From Maricaulis maris MCS10 (GTDB lineage Bacteria > Pseudomonadota > Alphaproteobacteria > Caulobacterales > Maricaulaceae): DNA of 64,000 nt. The position numbers were made by a program, and so were the translations under genes. The notes beneath the pieces were generated by a model, which was not told the origin of the DNA, searched no databases, and was given only the letters and a program-made list of their open reading frames with translations. This document shows positions 34,198-42,677 of the stretch, one piece after another. Position 1 is the first letter of the stretch; each line of letters opens with the position of its first letter. Location of the stretch: contig NC_008347.1 of the NCBI RefSeq assembly GCF_000014745.1, forward strand, positions 2,558,001 to 2,622,000, given 5' to 3'.

Positions 34198-35208
34198 ATG
34201 GACGGGCGTTTGCGTTTCATCCTGCCGTTCGGCGCGATCCTTTTCGTGTTCGTGCTCTATTCGGCCTACTGGTTCTATGCCTCGACCCAGATCCGGGCGG
34301 CCGTGGAGGACTGGGTCGCTGACCAGGAAGCCGCCGGCTATGTGATCGAGCGCGAAGCCTTGACCGTGTCGGGCTACCCCTATCGTTTCCAGATCACCTT
34401 CCGCGAGCCGAACATCACGGCGCCGGCCAGCGATGGCGGCTGGCACGCGGAACTGGCCAGCCTGCAGGCCCATGCCGTGCCCTACGACCTGTCACACTGG
34501 ATCGTCCGCTTTGGCGGGCCGGCCTTTCTCGATGATCTGAACGCGCCCGGCAGCCGCCTGGAACTGGACGCCAGCGATGCCCGCGTCAGCCTCGTCTACG
34601 ACGATGCCGGAGAGACTACCCGGGTCGGTGCCGACCTGGTCGATCTCACAGTTGTCACACGTGCCGGCGACGCCCCGGACATTCGTTCGATCGGCGCGCT
34701 CTATCTCAATGGCGTCGTTGCAACCGACAACACGCTGCGCGTTCGCGGCATGGCTGAGAATGTGATCGCGGCACCAGGCGTGCTCGACCCGGACGTTGAA
34801 CGGGCCTTCGGTGAGACGCTGGCAATGGCCCGGCTGGAGTTCACGGTTACCGAATGGTCGTCTCTGGCCCGGAATGCCGACGCCATGGCCTGGAGCCAGG
34901 CCGGCGGTCGTCTGGACATCACCGATGCCGGTCTGCAGTGGGGACCGGCCGACCTCACCGCCGTCGGCGAATTCACGGTCGACCGGATGGCGCGTCCGGA
35001 CGGTCGCCTGTCCTTGCGGGTCACCGACCCTGACACGCTGGCCGAGGCCCTGGTGGAAGCCGGGCTTATCCCCGAGCAGAACCGCGAAGCGCTACGGGTC
35101 GCCGCGATGATGGCACCGCGGGGACCGGAAGGCGTGTCCCTGCCCTTCCGCATTCGCGATGGCGGCGTCTATCTCGGTCCGGCCCGGCTGGGCGGCCTGG
35201 AAGACTAG
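34198..35208 (+). CDS. DUF2125 family protein
   Basis: 336 residues. An N-terminal membrane helix (FILPFGAILFVFVLYSAYWFYAS) anchors a large beta-rich domain beginning with the family motif EREALTVSGYPYRFQITFREPNI and continuing with VPYDLSHWIVRFGGP. DUF2125 proteins are envelope proteins of unknown function restricted largely to Alphaproteobacteria. The start is the ATG at 34198, 2 bases after the plsC stop; a longer open frame that overlaps plsC is a reading artefact. The stop shares a CTAG with convergent hisC. Its place behind plsC is conserved in the class. Confidence 0.87.
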   Translation: MDGRLRFILPFGAILFVFVLYSAYWFYASTQIRAAVEDWVADQEAAGYVIEREALTVSGYPYRFQITFREPNITAPASDGGWHAELASLQAHAVPYDLSHWIVRFGGPAFLDDLNAPGSRLELDASDARVSLVYDDAGETTRVGADLVDLTVVTRAGDAPDIRSIGALYLNGVVATDNTLRVRGMAENVIAAPGVLDPDVERAFGETLAMARLEFTVTEWSSLARNADAMAWSQAGGRLDITDAGLQWGPADLTAVGEFTVDRMARPDGRLSLRVTDPDTLAEALVEAGLIPEQNREALRVAAMMAPRGPEGVSLPFRIRDGGVYLGPARLGGLED

Positions 35209-36293
35209 GCCTTCATGAAGGTCGACAGGGCGTCGACCAGACGCCGGTTTTCCGTCTCGCTGCCGACCGTGGCCCGCAGCGCATTGGGCAGGCCATACGG
35301 ATCAACTGCACGGATGATCAGCCCCTGGGACGTCAGATAGGCGTCGGCATCTGCGGCCGTCTTTCCGGGTGTCTCGGGGAAATGGATCAGCACGAAATTG
35401 CAGACACTGGGTGTCACTTCCAGACCCAGCCCGCCGATTTGCTGACGCAAGAAGGCAACCCACTCCTCGTTGTGCTCGACCGAGCGCTTCATGAAGTCCC
35501 GGTCCTGGATCGCCGCGGTGCCGGCTTCGATCGCAGCCATGTTGACGTTGAACGGGCCGCGCACACGGTGCAGCACGTCGATGATCGCCTTGTTGCCATA
35601 GGCCCAGCCGAGACGCAGCGCCGCCAGACCGTGGATTTTCGAGAATGTGCGCGTGACAATCACATCATCGCGCTCCCGGGCGAGTTCGATCCCGGCTTCA
35701 TAGTCGGGATTGTCCACGAACTCCGCATAGGCGGCATCCAGAACCAGCAAGGTCGACGCCGGCAGTCCATCGCGCAGGCGGCGGACTTCGGCAGCGGAAA
35801 TATAGGTGCCGGTCGGATTGTTGGGATTGGCGAGGAAGACGATCCGGGTGTCATCGCCGGCCGCCTCGAGGATGGCATCAACGTCCGAGCGATAGTCCCG
35901 CTCCGGTGCGGACACCAAATTGGCACCGCACTGCATGGCCACCAAACGGTAGACCAAGAATCCGTACTGCGACTGGACGACCTTGTCGCCGGGATTGAGG
36001 TAAGCGCGACCAAGGAGTTGCAGGAGTTCGTCGGACCCGGTGCCGCAAACAATGTTTTCCGCTTCCAGGCCTTCGGCTTCCGCAATCGCTTCGCGCAGCT
36101 TGGTGGCGCCGCCATCCGGATAGAGGTGGAGTTTCGACGCAGTCGCCGTCATCGCGGCCGCGGCCTTGTCAGAACAGCCCAGCGCATTCTCGTTGGAGGA
36201 CAGCTTGACCGGGTTCTCAATCCCGGGCGCTTCGGAGGAGCCCGGCTTGTAAGGACGGATGTCCAGAATGCCCGCGCGAGGTTCGATGGCCAT
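35205..36293 (-). CDS. hisC: Histidinol-phosphate aminotransferase
   Basis: A 362-residue PLP enzyme of aminotransferase class I/II that converts imidazole-acetol phosphate and glutamate to histidinol phosphate; many family members also act on aromatic amino acids. It shows KLSSNENALGCS, the NPNNPTG loop, the catalytic Lys in TFSKIHGLAALRLGWAYG and the C-terminal FETPGKTAADADAYLTSQGLIIR. It precedes no other his gene in the window; the gene upstream, on the same strand, is a methyltransferase 9 bases away. Whether it serves histidine or phenylalanine/tyrosine synthesis is open. Confidence 0.93.
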   Translation of the reverse strand: MAIEPRAGILDIRPYKPGSSEAPGIENPVKLSSNENALGCSDKAAAAMTATASKLHLYPDGGATKLREAIAEAEGLEAENIVCGTGSDELLQLLGRAYLNPGDKVVQSQYGFLVYRLVAMQCGANLVSAPERDYRSDVDAILEAAGDDTRIVFLANPNNPTGTYISAAEVRRLRDGLPASTLLVLDAAYAEFVDNPDYEAGIELARERDDVIVTRTFSKIHGLAALRLGWAYGNKAIIDVLHRVRGPFNVNMAAIEAGTAAIQDRDFMKRSVEHNEEWVAFLRQQIGGLGLEVTPSVCNFVLIHFPETPGKTAADADAYLTSQGLIIRAVDPYGLPNALRATVGSETENRRLVDALSTFMKA

Positions 36294-36302
36294 GATAACT
36301 CC

Positions 36303-37070
36303 TCAATCCCTTCGGGCCCGTCGGGCCCCGTGCCGGGGAGATAGCGCGGGCTGGCGCTGACCTTCAAGTGCTGTCCTGCTCACACGCGCAGTGCGAAGCC
36401 CCGGCGTGACGGCCGCATTGTGCTTGACCGCTTCCACCAGGATCAACCCACCCAGCGCCGGCCAGGCATACTCCCCGACCTCTTCCCACAGATTGGCGAC
36501 CCGTCGATGCGTGCTCCAGCCCCACGGCGGCGCGTACAGGGCCCGCGACCAGGCGGTCGGAACCAGCAGCGCGTCATCCAGCAGGCGGGTCAGCTGACCG
36601 CGGGTAAAGGGGCGCCCATGGCCGAAGGGCGTGGAGTCGAGCCAGGCCCAGATCCCGGCCCTCGACGGGGACACGATCAAGAGACGGCCTTCGGGTGCCA
36701 GCACGCGCCAGACTTCGCGCAGGAGCACCGGCAGCGAGTCCGTCTCCTCGAGCGCATGAACAAGCAGGACACGATCGAACAACGCCTCCTGGAAGGGAAG
36801 GTGTGTCTCATCCCCCAGCGCAGTCGGCACACCGGACGGCCCGGATACGATAGCGCCCTGGGCGGCCGGCGTCAGCGACACGCACCGCCGCGCCTTGCCC
36901 TGCCAGACATCGAGATAGGGATTGGCAAAGCCGATACCCAGCACGTCGAGCGCGGTCACATCCGGCCAGATCGAGCTCAGGCGGCGCGCGATCATGCGAT
37001 GCGCCGCCTGCCCCTGGCGGCTGCGATAGAAACGGTCGAGTTCAAGGACGTCACGGCGCACTGGCCACAC
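36303..37070 (-). CDS. SAM-dependent methyltransferase, class I
   Basis: 255 residues with a Methyltransf_11 core. The SAM motif I region reads VTALDVLGIGFANPYLDVW, an acidic motif II lies in LGDETHLPFQEALFDRVLLVHALEE and a motif III-like VWRVLAPEGRLLIVSPS. The C terminus is basic and possibly disordered. The substrate is unknown. The start appears to be GTG at 37070. It is divergent from gloB with an 84-base gap; this pairing is common in Alphaproteobacteria, but no functional link is established. hisC follows closely on the same strand. Confidence 0.83.
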   Translation of the reverse strand: MWPVRRDVLELDRFYRSRQGQAAHRMIARRLSSIWPDVTALDVLGIGFANPYLDVWQGKARRCVSLTPAAQGAIVSGPSGVPTALGDETHLPFQEALFDRVLLVHALEETDSLPVLLREVWRVLAPEGRLLIVSPSRAGIWAWLDSTPFGHGRPFTRGQLTRLLDDALLVPTAWSRALYAPPWGWSTHRRVANLWEEVGEYAWPALGGLILVEAVKHNAAVTPGLRTARVSRTALEGQRQPALSPRHGARRARRD

Positions 37071-37154
37071 TCCCGCACGATGCCTAAGTTCCTGATCAGC
37101 GCCCCAATGGGCGGAACCGATGATGACAGCCTAGCGCAAGCGGACATTTGGACA

Positions 37155-37925
37155 ATGAGCGAACTCCTTATCCGGCAGTTTCCCTGCCTTTCCGACAATT
37201 ACGGTTTCCTCATCCATGACCCCGACAGCGGAGAGACCGCCACCATCGACACGCCCGACGCGGATGTGATCCTGAACGAGGCTGATCAAGCCGGGTGGTC
37301 GATCACTCAGATCTGGAACACCCATCACCATTTCGACCATGCCGGTGGCAATGAGACCATCCAGGCCCTGACCGGCGCAAAGGTCGTCGCGCCCCGGTAT
37401 GACCGGCATCGCATTCCGGGAATTTCGATGGAGGTCGAGGATGGTGACGTGATCAGCCTGGGCGACCACAAGGCCAAAGTATTCTACACGCCCGGCCACA
37501 CCATGGGGCATGTCTGCTACCACATGCCAATGGACGGCATTGCCTTTGTTGGAGACACGCTGTTTGCCTTGGGATGTGGTCGCCTGTTCGAGGGCACGCC
37601 GGCCGAGATGTGGCACTCCCTGTCCCGGCTTGCCGCCCTGCCTGACGAGACCCGCATCTACTGCGCGCATGAATATACCGAGGCCAATGCCCGTTTCGCG
37701 TTGAGCATTGATCCGGATAATCACGACCTTCAGGTCTACGCCGCCATGGTCGAGGGTGAGCGCGCCCGCGGCGAACCGACTGTTCCGACGACGATCGCAG
37801 CCGAAAAGGCGGCCAATCCCTTCCTCCGCCCCGACGATCCGGCCATTCGTGCCCGGCTGGGCATGGAACATGATGACGATGAAGAGGTGTTTGCCGAAAT
37901 CCGGCGCCGGAAGGACTCGTTTTGA
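37155..37925 (+). CDS. gloB: Hydroxyacylglutathione hydrolase (glyoxalase II)
   Basis: A 256-residue metallo-beta-lactamase-fold thioesterase that hydrolyses S-lactoylglutathione to lactate and glutathione, completing methylglyoxal detoxification. THHHFDHAGGNE supplies the bimetal site, FYTPGHTMGH the next His, FVGDTLFALGCGRLFEGT the bridging Asp and CAHEYTEAN the last His. The C-terminal glutathione-binding helical part contains the conserved EKAANPFLR. ATG 37155 gives the usual MSELLIRQFPCLSDNYGFL start. The next gene overlaps its stop by 4 bases. Confidence 0.95.
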   Translation: MSELLIRQFPCLSDNYGFLIHDPDSGETATIDTPDADVILNEADQAGWSITQIWNTHHHFDHAGGNETIQALTGAKVVAPRYDRHRIPGISMEVEDGDVISLGDHKAKVFYTPGHTMGHVCYHMPMDGIAFVGDTLFALGCGRLFEGTPAEMWHSLSRLAALPDETRIYCAHEYTEANARFALSIDPDNHDLQVYAAMVEGERARGEPTVPTTIAAEKAANPFLRPDDPAIRARLGMEHDDDEEVFAEIRRRKDSF

Positions 37926-38374
37926 GCGCCCCCGAACCGGCCCTGCCCGACGATGCCCGGCGCATTGTCGACACGCTCGGAATGCAGCCGCATCCGGAGG
38001 GGGGCTGGTATGTCGAGACCCTGCGCGACCCGGACCCGGCGGGCGGGCGCGACCGCTCAACCGCGATATATTATCTGCTCGCTACCGGCGAACACTCCCA
38101 CTGGCACCGGGTCGATGCGGTTGAAATCTGGCACTGGCATGCCGGCTCGCCGCTCGATCTGGGGGTCAGTGTGGACGGACAGTCGGCAACAACGCTTCTA
38201 CTCGGCCCCGACCTGGCAAACGGGCAGCTACCGCAAGGCATTGTCCCGGAGGGCGCCTGGCAAAGCGCCAGGTCCACAGGACAGTGGACACTGGTCGGCT
38301 GCACCGTGGCACCGGGTTTCCATTTTGAAGGATTTGAGCTGGCACCGCCGGACTGGTCACCGGGGCAGGGATAG
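37922..38374 (+). CDS. Cupin domain protein, DUF985 family
   Basis: 150 residues in a single cupin barrel of the DUF985/YML079 type: GMQPHPEGGWYVETLRDP, IYYLLATGEHSHWHRVDAVEIWHWHAG and the late PGFHFEGFELAPPDW. The several His and Glu residues in SHWHRVDAVE suggest a metal or small-ligand pocket, but the family function is unknown. Translation seems to begin at TTG 37922, overlapping the gloB stop (TTGA), so it depends on gloB translation. It converges on the next gene with adjacent stops. Confidence 0.88.
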   Translation: MSAPEPALPDDARRIVDTLGMQPHPEGGWYVETLRDPDPAGGRDRSTAIYYLLATGEHSHWHRVDAVEIWHWHAGSPLDLGVSVDGQSATTLLLGPDLANGQLPQGIVPEGAWQSARSTGQWTLVGCTVAPGFHFEGFELAPPDWSPGQG

Positions 38375-39109
38375 TCAGATTGCGCCGGGATCGCTGAGCA
38401 GGACCTGGCCGATGAATTCCGAGGACGGGCGACCCGAATAACCGAGCAGCGGCGCAATCACCACAACCAGCGTCGACTCCTGCCGATAGGCCGCCGGGGT
38501 CTCTCCCAGGTCAATCCGGACATGTTCGACACCGCGCAAACGCCGCCGCTCTCCCCGTACTGCATCGAAGGCCCGCGCGATCACATGCAGGGTGTCGTAC
38601 TGCACACCCAACCCGGCCCGCGGCGCCGGGGCGTAGGTGATCGAGATCGACCGGTCGAGCGCGGCCGCCATTTCACTGGCCAGTTCTTCGGCCCGTTCAC
38701 GCACTTCGTCAGGCGAGCGCGGCGGCGGAGCCAGAGCACCGGCCGGACTGGCAAAATCGGCGATCACACCGTCCGGGGATGTGCGCGGGAAATAGGTGGC
38801 ACCGCCAAGGCCGGTCAGGCGGATGACTTCGCGTCCAGTATCCGTAATGAAAGCCGTCCCGCCGCCCGGCGCGCGATCCGGGTAGAGCACCAGGACTTCG
38901 CTGTCCGGGGCGTCACGCTCCTGCAGAAGCGCCGCATCACCGGACCGGTCAAACAGGAAGAATTCACCTGTGTCGGCACGCTGGAACCAGCCGGACACCT
39001 GTTGTGTCCGCTCATTGCGCAACAGGCGGTCACGCAGGGGATTTTGCATCCCTGTTGCGGCGCCTGCAGCCAGTGCGGCGATCAGTATGGCTATCAACCA
39101 ACGCGTCAT
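38375..39109 (-). CDS. Exported protein of unknown function (possibly DUF4908)
   Basis: About 244 residues with an N-terminal signal or anchor (LIAILIAALAAGAATG). Mid-protein the repeated pattern GWFQRADTGEFFLFDRSGDAALL and EVLVLYPDRAPGGGTAFITD suggests a beta domain. The C-terminal part contains YAPAPRAGLGVQYDTLHVIARAFDAV and ESTLVVVIAPLLGYSG. It recalls DUF4908 proteins of Caulobacterales, but I am not certain. ATG 39109 was preferred to ATG 39121 because it places the basic residue next to the hydrophobic stretch. It lies between phaB and the DUF985 gene. Confidence 0.65.
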   Translation of the reverse strand: MTRWLIAILIAALAAGAATGMQNPLRDRLLRNERTQQVSGWFQRADTGEFFLFDRSGDAALLQERDAPDSEVLVLYPDRAPGGGTAFITDTGREVIRLTGLGGATYFPRTSPDGVIADFASPAGALAPPPRSPDEVRERAEELASEMAAALDRSISITYAPAPRAGLGVQYDTLHVIARAFDAVRGERRRLRGVEHVRIDLGETPAAYRQESTLVVVIAPLLGYSGRPSSEFIGQVLLSDPGAI

Positions 39110-39166
39110 CCCGACACGCATAATGACTGGCAAGACGGCAAATTTGGGGCAGAACTGGATTTCATG

Positions 39167-39892
39167 TCAGGCGAGGTACTGACCACCATTGATCGTCAAC
39201 GTGGAGCCGGTCACAAATCCCGCCTCCTCGCTCGACAGGTAGACGCAAAGCGCGCCGATTTCATCGGCTTCGCCGAGGCGTCCGACCGGAATGCCCGCGA
39301 CAATGCTTGCCAGCACTTTTTCCGGCACCGCAGCGACCATCTCGGTGTTGATATATCCCGGCGTGATGCAGTTGACCGTGATCCCCTTGCGGGCAGTTTC
39401 CTGGGCCAGCGCCTTGGTGAAACCGATCACGCCCGCCTTGGCGGCGGAGTAGTTCACCTGGCCCATCTGGCCCTTCTGACCATTGATCGACGAGATATTG
39501 ATGATCCGGCCCCAACCGCGCTCACGCAGGCCGTCGATCAGCGGTCGGGTCACGTTGAACATCGACCCCAGGTCCACATTGACCACCTCGTCCCACTGCG
39601 CCTTGCTCATCTTGTGGAACATCGTGTCACGGGTGATGCCGGCATTGTTGACCAGGATGTCGATTGGCGCACCGGCCAGCTCTTCGGCCTTCGCCAAGCC
39701 ATCCGTCGAGGACTGGAAGTCGCCGACATCGAATTTGACCACCTTGATACCTGTTGCATCGGCGAAAGCGCGGGCGACTTCTTCATTACCCGCATAATTG
39801 GCCACCACCGTGTGACCCGCCGACTTCAATGCCATGCTGATGGCACCACCGATGCCGCGCGTGCCGCCTGTAACCAGTGCCGTTCGTGTCAT
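39167..39892 (-). CDS. phaB: Acetoacetyl-CoA reductase
   Basis: A 241-residue NADPH-dependent short-chain dehydrogenase that reduces acetoacetyl-CoA to (R)-3-hydroxybutyryl-CoA for polyhydroxybutyrate. The TGGTRGIGGAIS cofactor loop, NNAGITRD, the catalytic Ser in NISSINGQKGQMGQ and YSAAKAG (Tyr/Lys) are all present, as is the PhaB-typical GFTKALAQETARKGITVN. The ATG at 39892 is the natural start; a longer frame extends into the promoter. It is divergent from phaR, whose product probably regulates it. No phaA or phaC lies in the window. Confidence 0.94.
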   Translation of the reverse strand: MTRTALVTGGTRGIGGAISMALKSAGHTVVANYAGNEEVARAFADATGIKVVKFDVGDFQSSTDGLAKAEELAGAPIDILVNNAGITRDTMFHKMSKAQWDEVVNVDLGSMFNVTRPLIDGLRERGWGRIINISSINGQKGQMGQVNYSAAKAGVIGFTKALAQETARKGITVNCITPGYINTEMVAAVPEKVLASIVAGIPVGRLGEADEIGALCVYLSSEEAGFVTGSTLTINGGQYLA

Positions 39893-39981
39893 GATCGTCC
39901 CCCGGAGCCCATCTGTTTCGCCTCGGCTTTGCCGCCGTATGCGTTCGCGCTTGCAGCACACCGCCTTGAGCGCGTAAACCC

Positions 39982-39997
39982 TTACATGAAAATGTAA
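39982..39997. promoter_or_regulatory. Inverted repeat TTACAT-N4-ATGTAA between phaB and phaR
   Basis: Perfect 6-bp arms separated by GAAA in the 165-base divergent region. It may be an operator for PhaR or another regulator; PhaR sites known elsewhere are GC-rich, so the assignment is open. Confidence 0.4.
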
Positions 39998-40057
39998 TGC
40001 GCCCAAGTCGAACGCAAGACAATCTCGACATTTATCTCGGCGCTAACAGGGGAGTTT

Positions 40058-40669
40058 GTGGTGACAAAATCGACCGGCAAAGCCGCGGGCATCGTGATCA
40101 AGAAGTACGCGAACCGCCGCCTCTACGACACCTCGACCAGCCAGTACGTCACGCTGGACTACCTGCGGGACCTGGTGAAAAAGGGCACCGATTTCCAGGT
40201 TGTCGACGCCAAGAGCGGCGATGACCTGACACGCGGTGTGCTGGCCCAGATCATCTTCGAAGAAGAATCCCGCGGCGCCAATCTCCTGCCGGTGGACTTC
40301 CTGCGCCAGCTGATCGGCTTTTATGGCGACAGCCTGCAGAGCGTCGTTCCGGGCTATCTCCAGATGTCGATGAACTCCTTCTCGCAGCAGCAGGAAGAGT
40401 TTCGCGACAAGATGACCGACGCGATGGGATCGCCGCAGGCCACCATGGCCATGCTGGAGGAACAGACCCGCCGCAACATGGAATTGTTCGGCCAGACCAT
40501 GCGCATGTTCACGCCGTTCAGCGCCGGTGCCATGCCCAGTGCGGCCGCTGCGTCCGAGCCCGCTACCGATGACGGCGCCACAACCGGCAAGCCTGACGAC
40601 CTGTCTGCCCTGCGTGAGGAACTCGACGGGCTTCGGGCGAAGATGGACGAATTGCTCGACAAAAAGTGA
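40058..40669 (+). CDS. phaR: Polyhydroxyalkanoate synthesis repressor PhaR
   Basis: A 203-residue PHA granule-binding repressor that lets phasin and PHA genes be expressed once polymer accumulates. The N-terminal DNA-binding part, IVIKKYANRRLYDTSTSQYVTLDYL, is the hallmark, followed by the PHB accumulation regulatory domain (about 65-130: LTRGVLAQIIFEEESRGANLLP...FYGDSLQSVVPGYL). A Met/Gln-rich helix and a final coiled-coil-like segment follow. Two adjacent GTG codons (40058, 40061) follow AGGGGAG and are the likely starts. A terminator follows at 40742. Confidence 0.95.
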   Translation: MVTKSTGKAAGIVIKKYANRRLYDTSTSQYVTLDYLRDLVKKGTDFQVVDAKSGDDLTRGVLAQIIFEEESRGANLLPVDFLRQLIGFYGDSLQSVVPGYLQMSMNSFSQQQEEFRDKMTDAMGSPQATMAMLEEQTRRNMELFGQTMRMFTPFSAGAMPSAAAASEPATDDGATTGKPDDLSALREELDGLRAKMDELLDKK

Positions 40670-40741
40670 TCGCCTGGTCCGATCCGCACGCACCTGGCAC
40701 AACCCCCTCACAGGGTTAACAAAATCGTACCGAAATGAGCC

Positions 40742-40768
40742 AACCGGCCCGCCTCGCGGGCCGGTTTT
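40742..40768 (+). terminator. Rho-independent terminator downstream of phaR
   Basis: An AACCGGCCCGC/GCGGGCCGGTT stem with loop CTC and a short T-run lies 72 bases after the phaR stop. Confidence 0.85.
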
Positions 40769-40860
40769 GCTTTGTGATCTGCCCAAAACGCCGCATTTGC
40801 GGCCAGAATCATGGTTAACTTCTCATTAAGAGTTGGCATCCGGCTTGCGATGGAGAGGGC

Positions 40861-41190
40861 ATGACCACGATCCGCAGCGCATATTCTGTCCCGACCCCGA
40901 CCAGCCGGCGTATTGAGCCGGCTGCTCGTGTGCGCGGTTCGCAGGATCGTCCGCCGCGGCAGGACCGGGCCCTCGTCATCGTCCCGACCCCGCAGACGTC
41001 GGAGCGCGAAAGCGACCGTTCGTTTGTGAGGGCCCGTCCTGCCACGGCGGAAGTCATGGTCCAGATTATTGGTGACGCCCCGCGTCGCGGTCTCAAGGCG
41101 GAAGCCAGCGAGATCGAGCGCTTCCGTCGCACTTACGCAGCGGCCAGCGACAAGAAAACGCCGCCCCCGATGTGGGAGCGGCGCGCATGA
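40861..41190 (+). CDS. Small basic hypothetical protein
   Basis: 109 residues, no signal peptide. The N-terminal half is Pro/Arg/Thr-rich and probably disordered (SVPTPTSRRIEPAARVRG). The C-terminal half has a short conserved-looking segment, TAEVMVQIIGDAPRRGLKAEASEIERFRRTYAAA, which resembles small alphaproteobacterial proteins of unknown role. The stop overlaps the start of a 28-residue membrane peptide by ATGA, suggesting a two-gene transcript. I cannot assign a function. Confidence 0.6.
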   Translation: MTTIRSAYSVPTPTSRRIEPAARVRGSQDRPPRQDRALVIVPTPQTSERESDRSFVRARPATAEVMVQIIGDAPRRGLKAEASEIERFRRTYAAASDKKTPPPMWERRA

Positions 41191-41273
41191 CAATCGCTGT
41201 TGTCCAGGCCCGGCGATATGGCTTCTGGCTCGATGTGAGCCTTGGCGCCGGACTTCTTTTCGTTCTGCTCTGA
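41187..41273 (+). CDS. Possible 28-residue membrane peptide
   Basis: MTIAVVQARRYGFWLDVSLG... followed by AGLLFVLL and a TGA. It begins at an ATGA overlapping the previous gene's stop, a typical sign of translational coupling, and has a hydrophobic second half that could sit in the membrane. It ends directly against the stop of the convergent gene (TGA/TCA adjacent). Too short for family recognition; it may equally be chance. Confidence 0.35.
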   Translation: MTIAVVQARRYGFWLDVSLGAGLLFVLL

Positions 41274-41669
41274 TCAGCCTTCGCCGCCGACCGCAAGGTC
41301 GCGTCGGGCTGCCACGATGGTAACGACGAAACCGGCAACGGTGTCCATCAGGGCCATCAAAGTCAGCAGGAAGAAGGTCGAGGTCGCAAAGTGACCGACC
41401 AGCAGGAAAAGCGCCATGGCGATGACAAAGATCATCATCGACAGGCCGTGATTGATGATCGTCGCAGTGCCCGATCCGGCCGCCTTGATCAGCTCCATGA
41501 AGAGCATGATCATGCCGAGAATGACCAGAAGATCACCCTTCGAGATGGCCAGCGTGCCGGACACCATGTTCACCTCGAACAGGCCTTCGCTCATGTCAGC
41601 GCCGGTCGTGTAGGCAACAATCGTGTAGATGACCACCGGAATGATCAAAAGTGGAAATACGTTGAACAT
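41274..41669 (-). CDS. Integral membrane protein of unknown function
   Basis: About 131 residues with four hydrophobic helices (FPLLIIPVVIYTIVAYTTG, DLLVILGMIMLFMELI, LSMMIFVIAMALFLLVG, FFLLTLMALMDTVAGFVVTIV). The start at 41669 is supported by a strong ribosome site, GGGGGAGG, 5 bases upstream; an upstream in-frame ATG at 41762 lacks one. It resembles small alphaproteobacterial membrane proteins annotated only as hypothetical. No catalytic motif. It faces a small gene pair on the opposite strand with abutting stops. Confidence 0.78.
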   Translation of the reverse strand: MFNVFPLLIIPVVIYTIVAYTTGADMSEGLFEVNMVSGTLAISKGDLLVILGMIMLFMELIKAAGSGTATIINHGLSMMIFVIAMALFLLVGHFATSTFFLLTLMALMDTVAGFVVTIVAARRDLAVGGEG

Positions 41670-41823
41670 GGAACCTCCCCCATTACCGCGACCGCCCCGT
41701 CTCTGGGCTTGATTGGCCGCCGTCATACCTAACAATACGCCGTTATCCCCGCCACCGGCCATCGGACACTCTCCCCGGTTGTGAAGCGGTCACCTGACTC
41801 GCTTCGAAAACAAGTTGCGTCGC

Positions 41824-42570
41824 TCAGACTTCATCGCTGCCGCGAGAATTGCGCGCGCGTGAATTTAACCACATCACGCCCATCATGTCTGTCAGTGAGG
41901 CGAAAAGACGGCCAAAATTCGTATATTTCGACGTTCCGATGGTGCGGTGACGGTGGGTGACCGGCCTGAATTCACACACATAGCCCTCGCGGATCATCAA
42001 TGCGGGCAGGAAACGATGCTGGTGATCGAAGAAGGGCAGTTCCAGATAGGCCGACCGTTTGAAGGCCTTCAGGCCACAGCCGGTATCATTGCAATTGTCA
42101 TTGAGCATGGCCTTTCGCAGGCCATTACCGAAGCGGGAGGCGAATTTCTTCCAGGCCGAGTCCTGACGGTTGGCCGAACGGTCGCCACCGACCAGGCCCA
42201 GATTGGCCGGAGCATCGGCACGTGTCAGCGCATCGATCACAGTCGGCAAGTCGACCGGCGGGTTCTGGCCATCCCCATCCACAGTACACACCACCGCTCC
42301 ACGGGCATGCATGATACCGGTCCGCACCGAGCGTGACTGGCCGGCATTGTGACGGTGCGCGATCACCCTGAGCATCGGCAGCTCGGCCTTGGCGTCGACC
42401 AGTTCCTGGCGGGTGGTGTCAGTCGAACAGTCGTCCACGAACAGGATTTCGAAATCGCGACCGGCCAGCGCCGTCGCGATTTCGCGCGCCAGCGGCACAA
42501 CATTGCCAGCCTCGTTATAGGCCGGGACAACAACTGAAATATCGGGAGAATTTGGCGCGGATTGGCTCAT
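41824..42570 (-). CDS. Family 2 glycosyltransferase, polyprenyl-phosphate sugar transferase type
   Basis: A 248-residue GT-A enzyme of the dolichol-phosphate mannose synthase group: VVVPAYNEAGNVVPL, FVDDCSTDTTR, the DxD motif in CTVDGDGQNPP and the acceptor-site region NDTGCGLKAFKRSAYLELPFF. Such enzymes load a sugar onto undecaprenyl phosphate. It has no C-terminal membrane domain, so an interacting membrane protein may be needed. The divergent neighbour is an ArnT-like transferase that uses exactly this kind of lipid-linked donor, so the two probably modify lipid A or another envelope glycan together. Confidence 0.9.
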   Translation of the reverse strand: MSQSAPNSPDISVVVPAYNEAGNVVPLAREIATALAGRDFEILFVDDCSTDTTRQELVDAKAELPMLRVIAHRHNAGQSRSVRTGIMHARGAVVCTVDGDGQNPPVDLPTVIDALTRADAPANLGLVGGDRSANRQDSAWKKFASRFGNGLRKAMLNDNCNDTGCGLKAFKRSAYLELPFFDHQHRFLPALMIREGYVCEFRPVTHRHRTIGTSKYTNFGRLFASLTDMMGVMWLNSRARNSRGSDEV

Positions 42571-42677
42571 AGGTGTCTGCTTGAGCTTGCGATAACAGGA
42601 TGCCCGTTACATACCGGGTTTCACTGAAGACGCGAGGGATTTCTCATCCCGCGCTCCAAGAGAGGGTGTTGGCGGAC

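Noticed and set aside
38522-39997. 491-codon open frame on the plus strand
   Set aside because: It runs antisense through phaB and the exported hypothetical gene and has no domain of its own.
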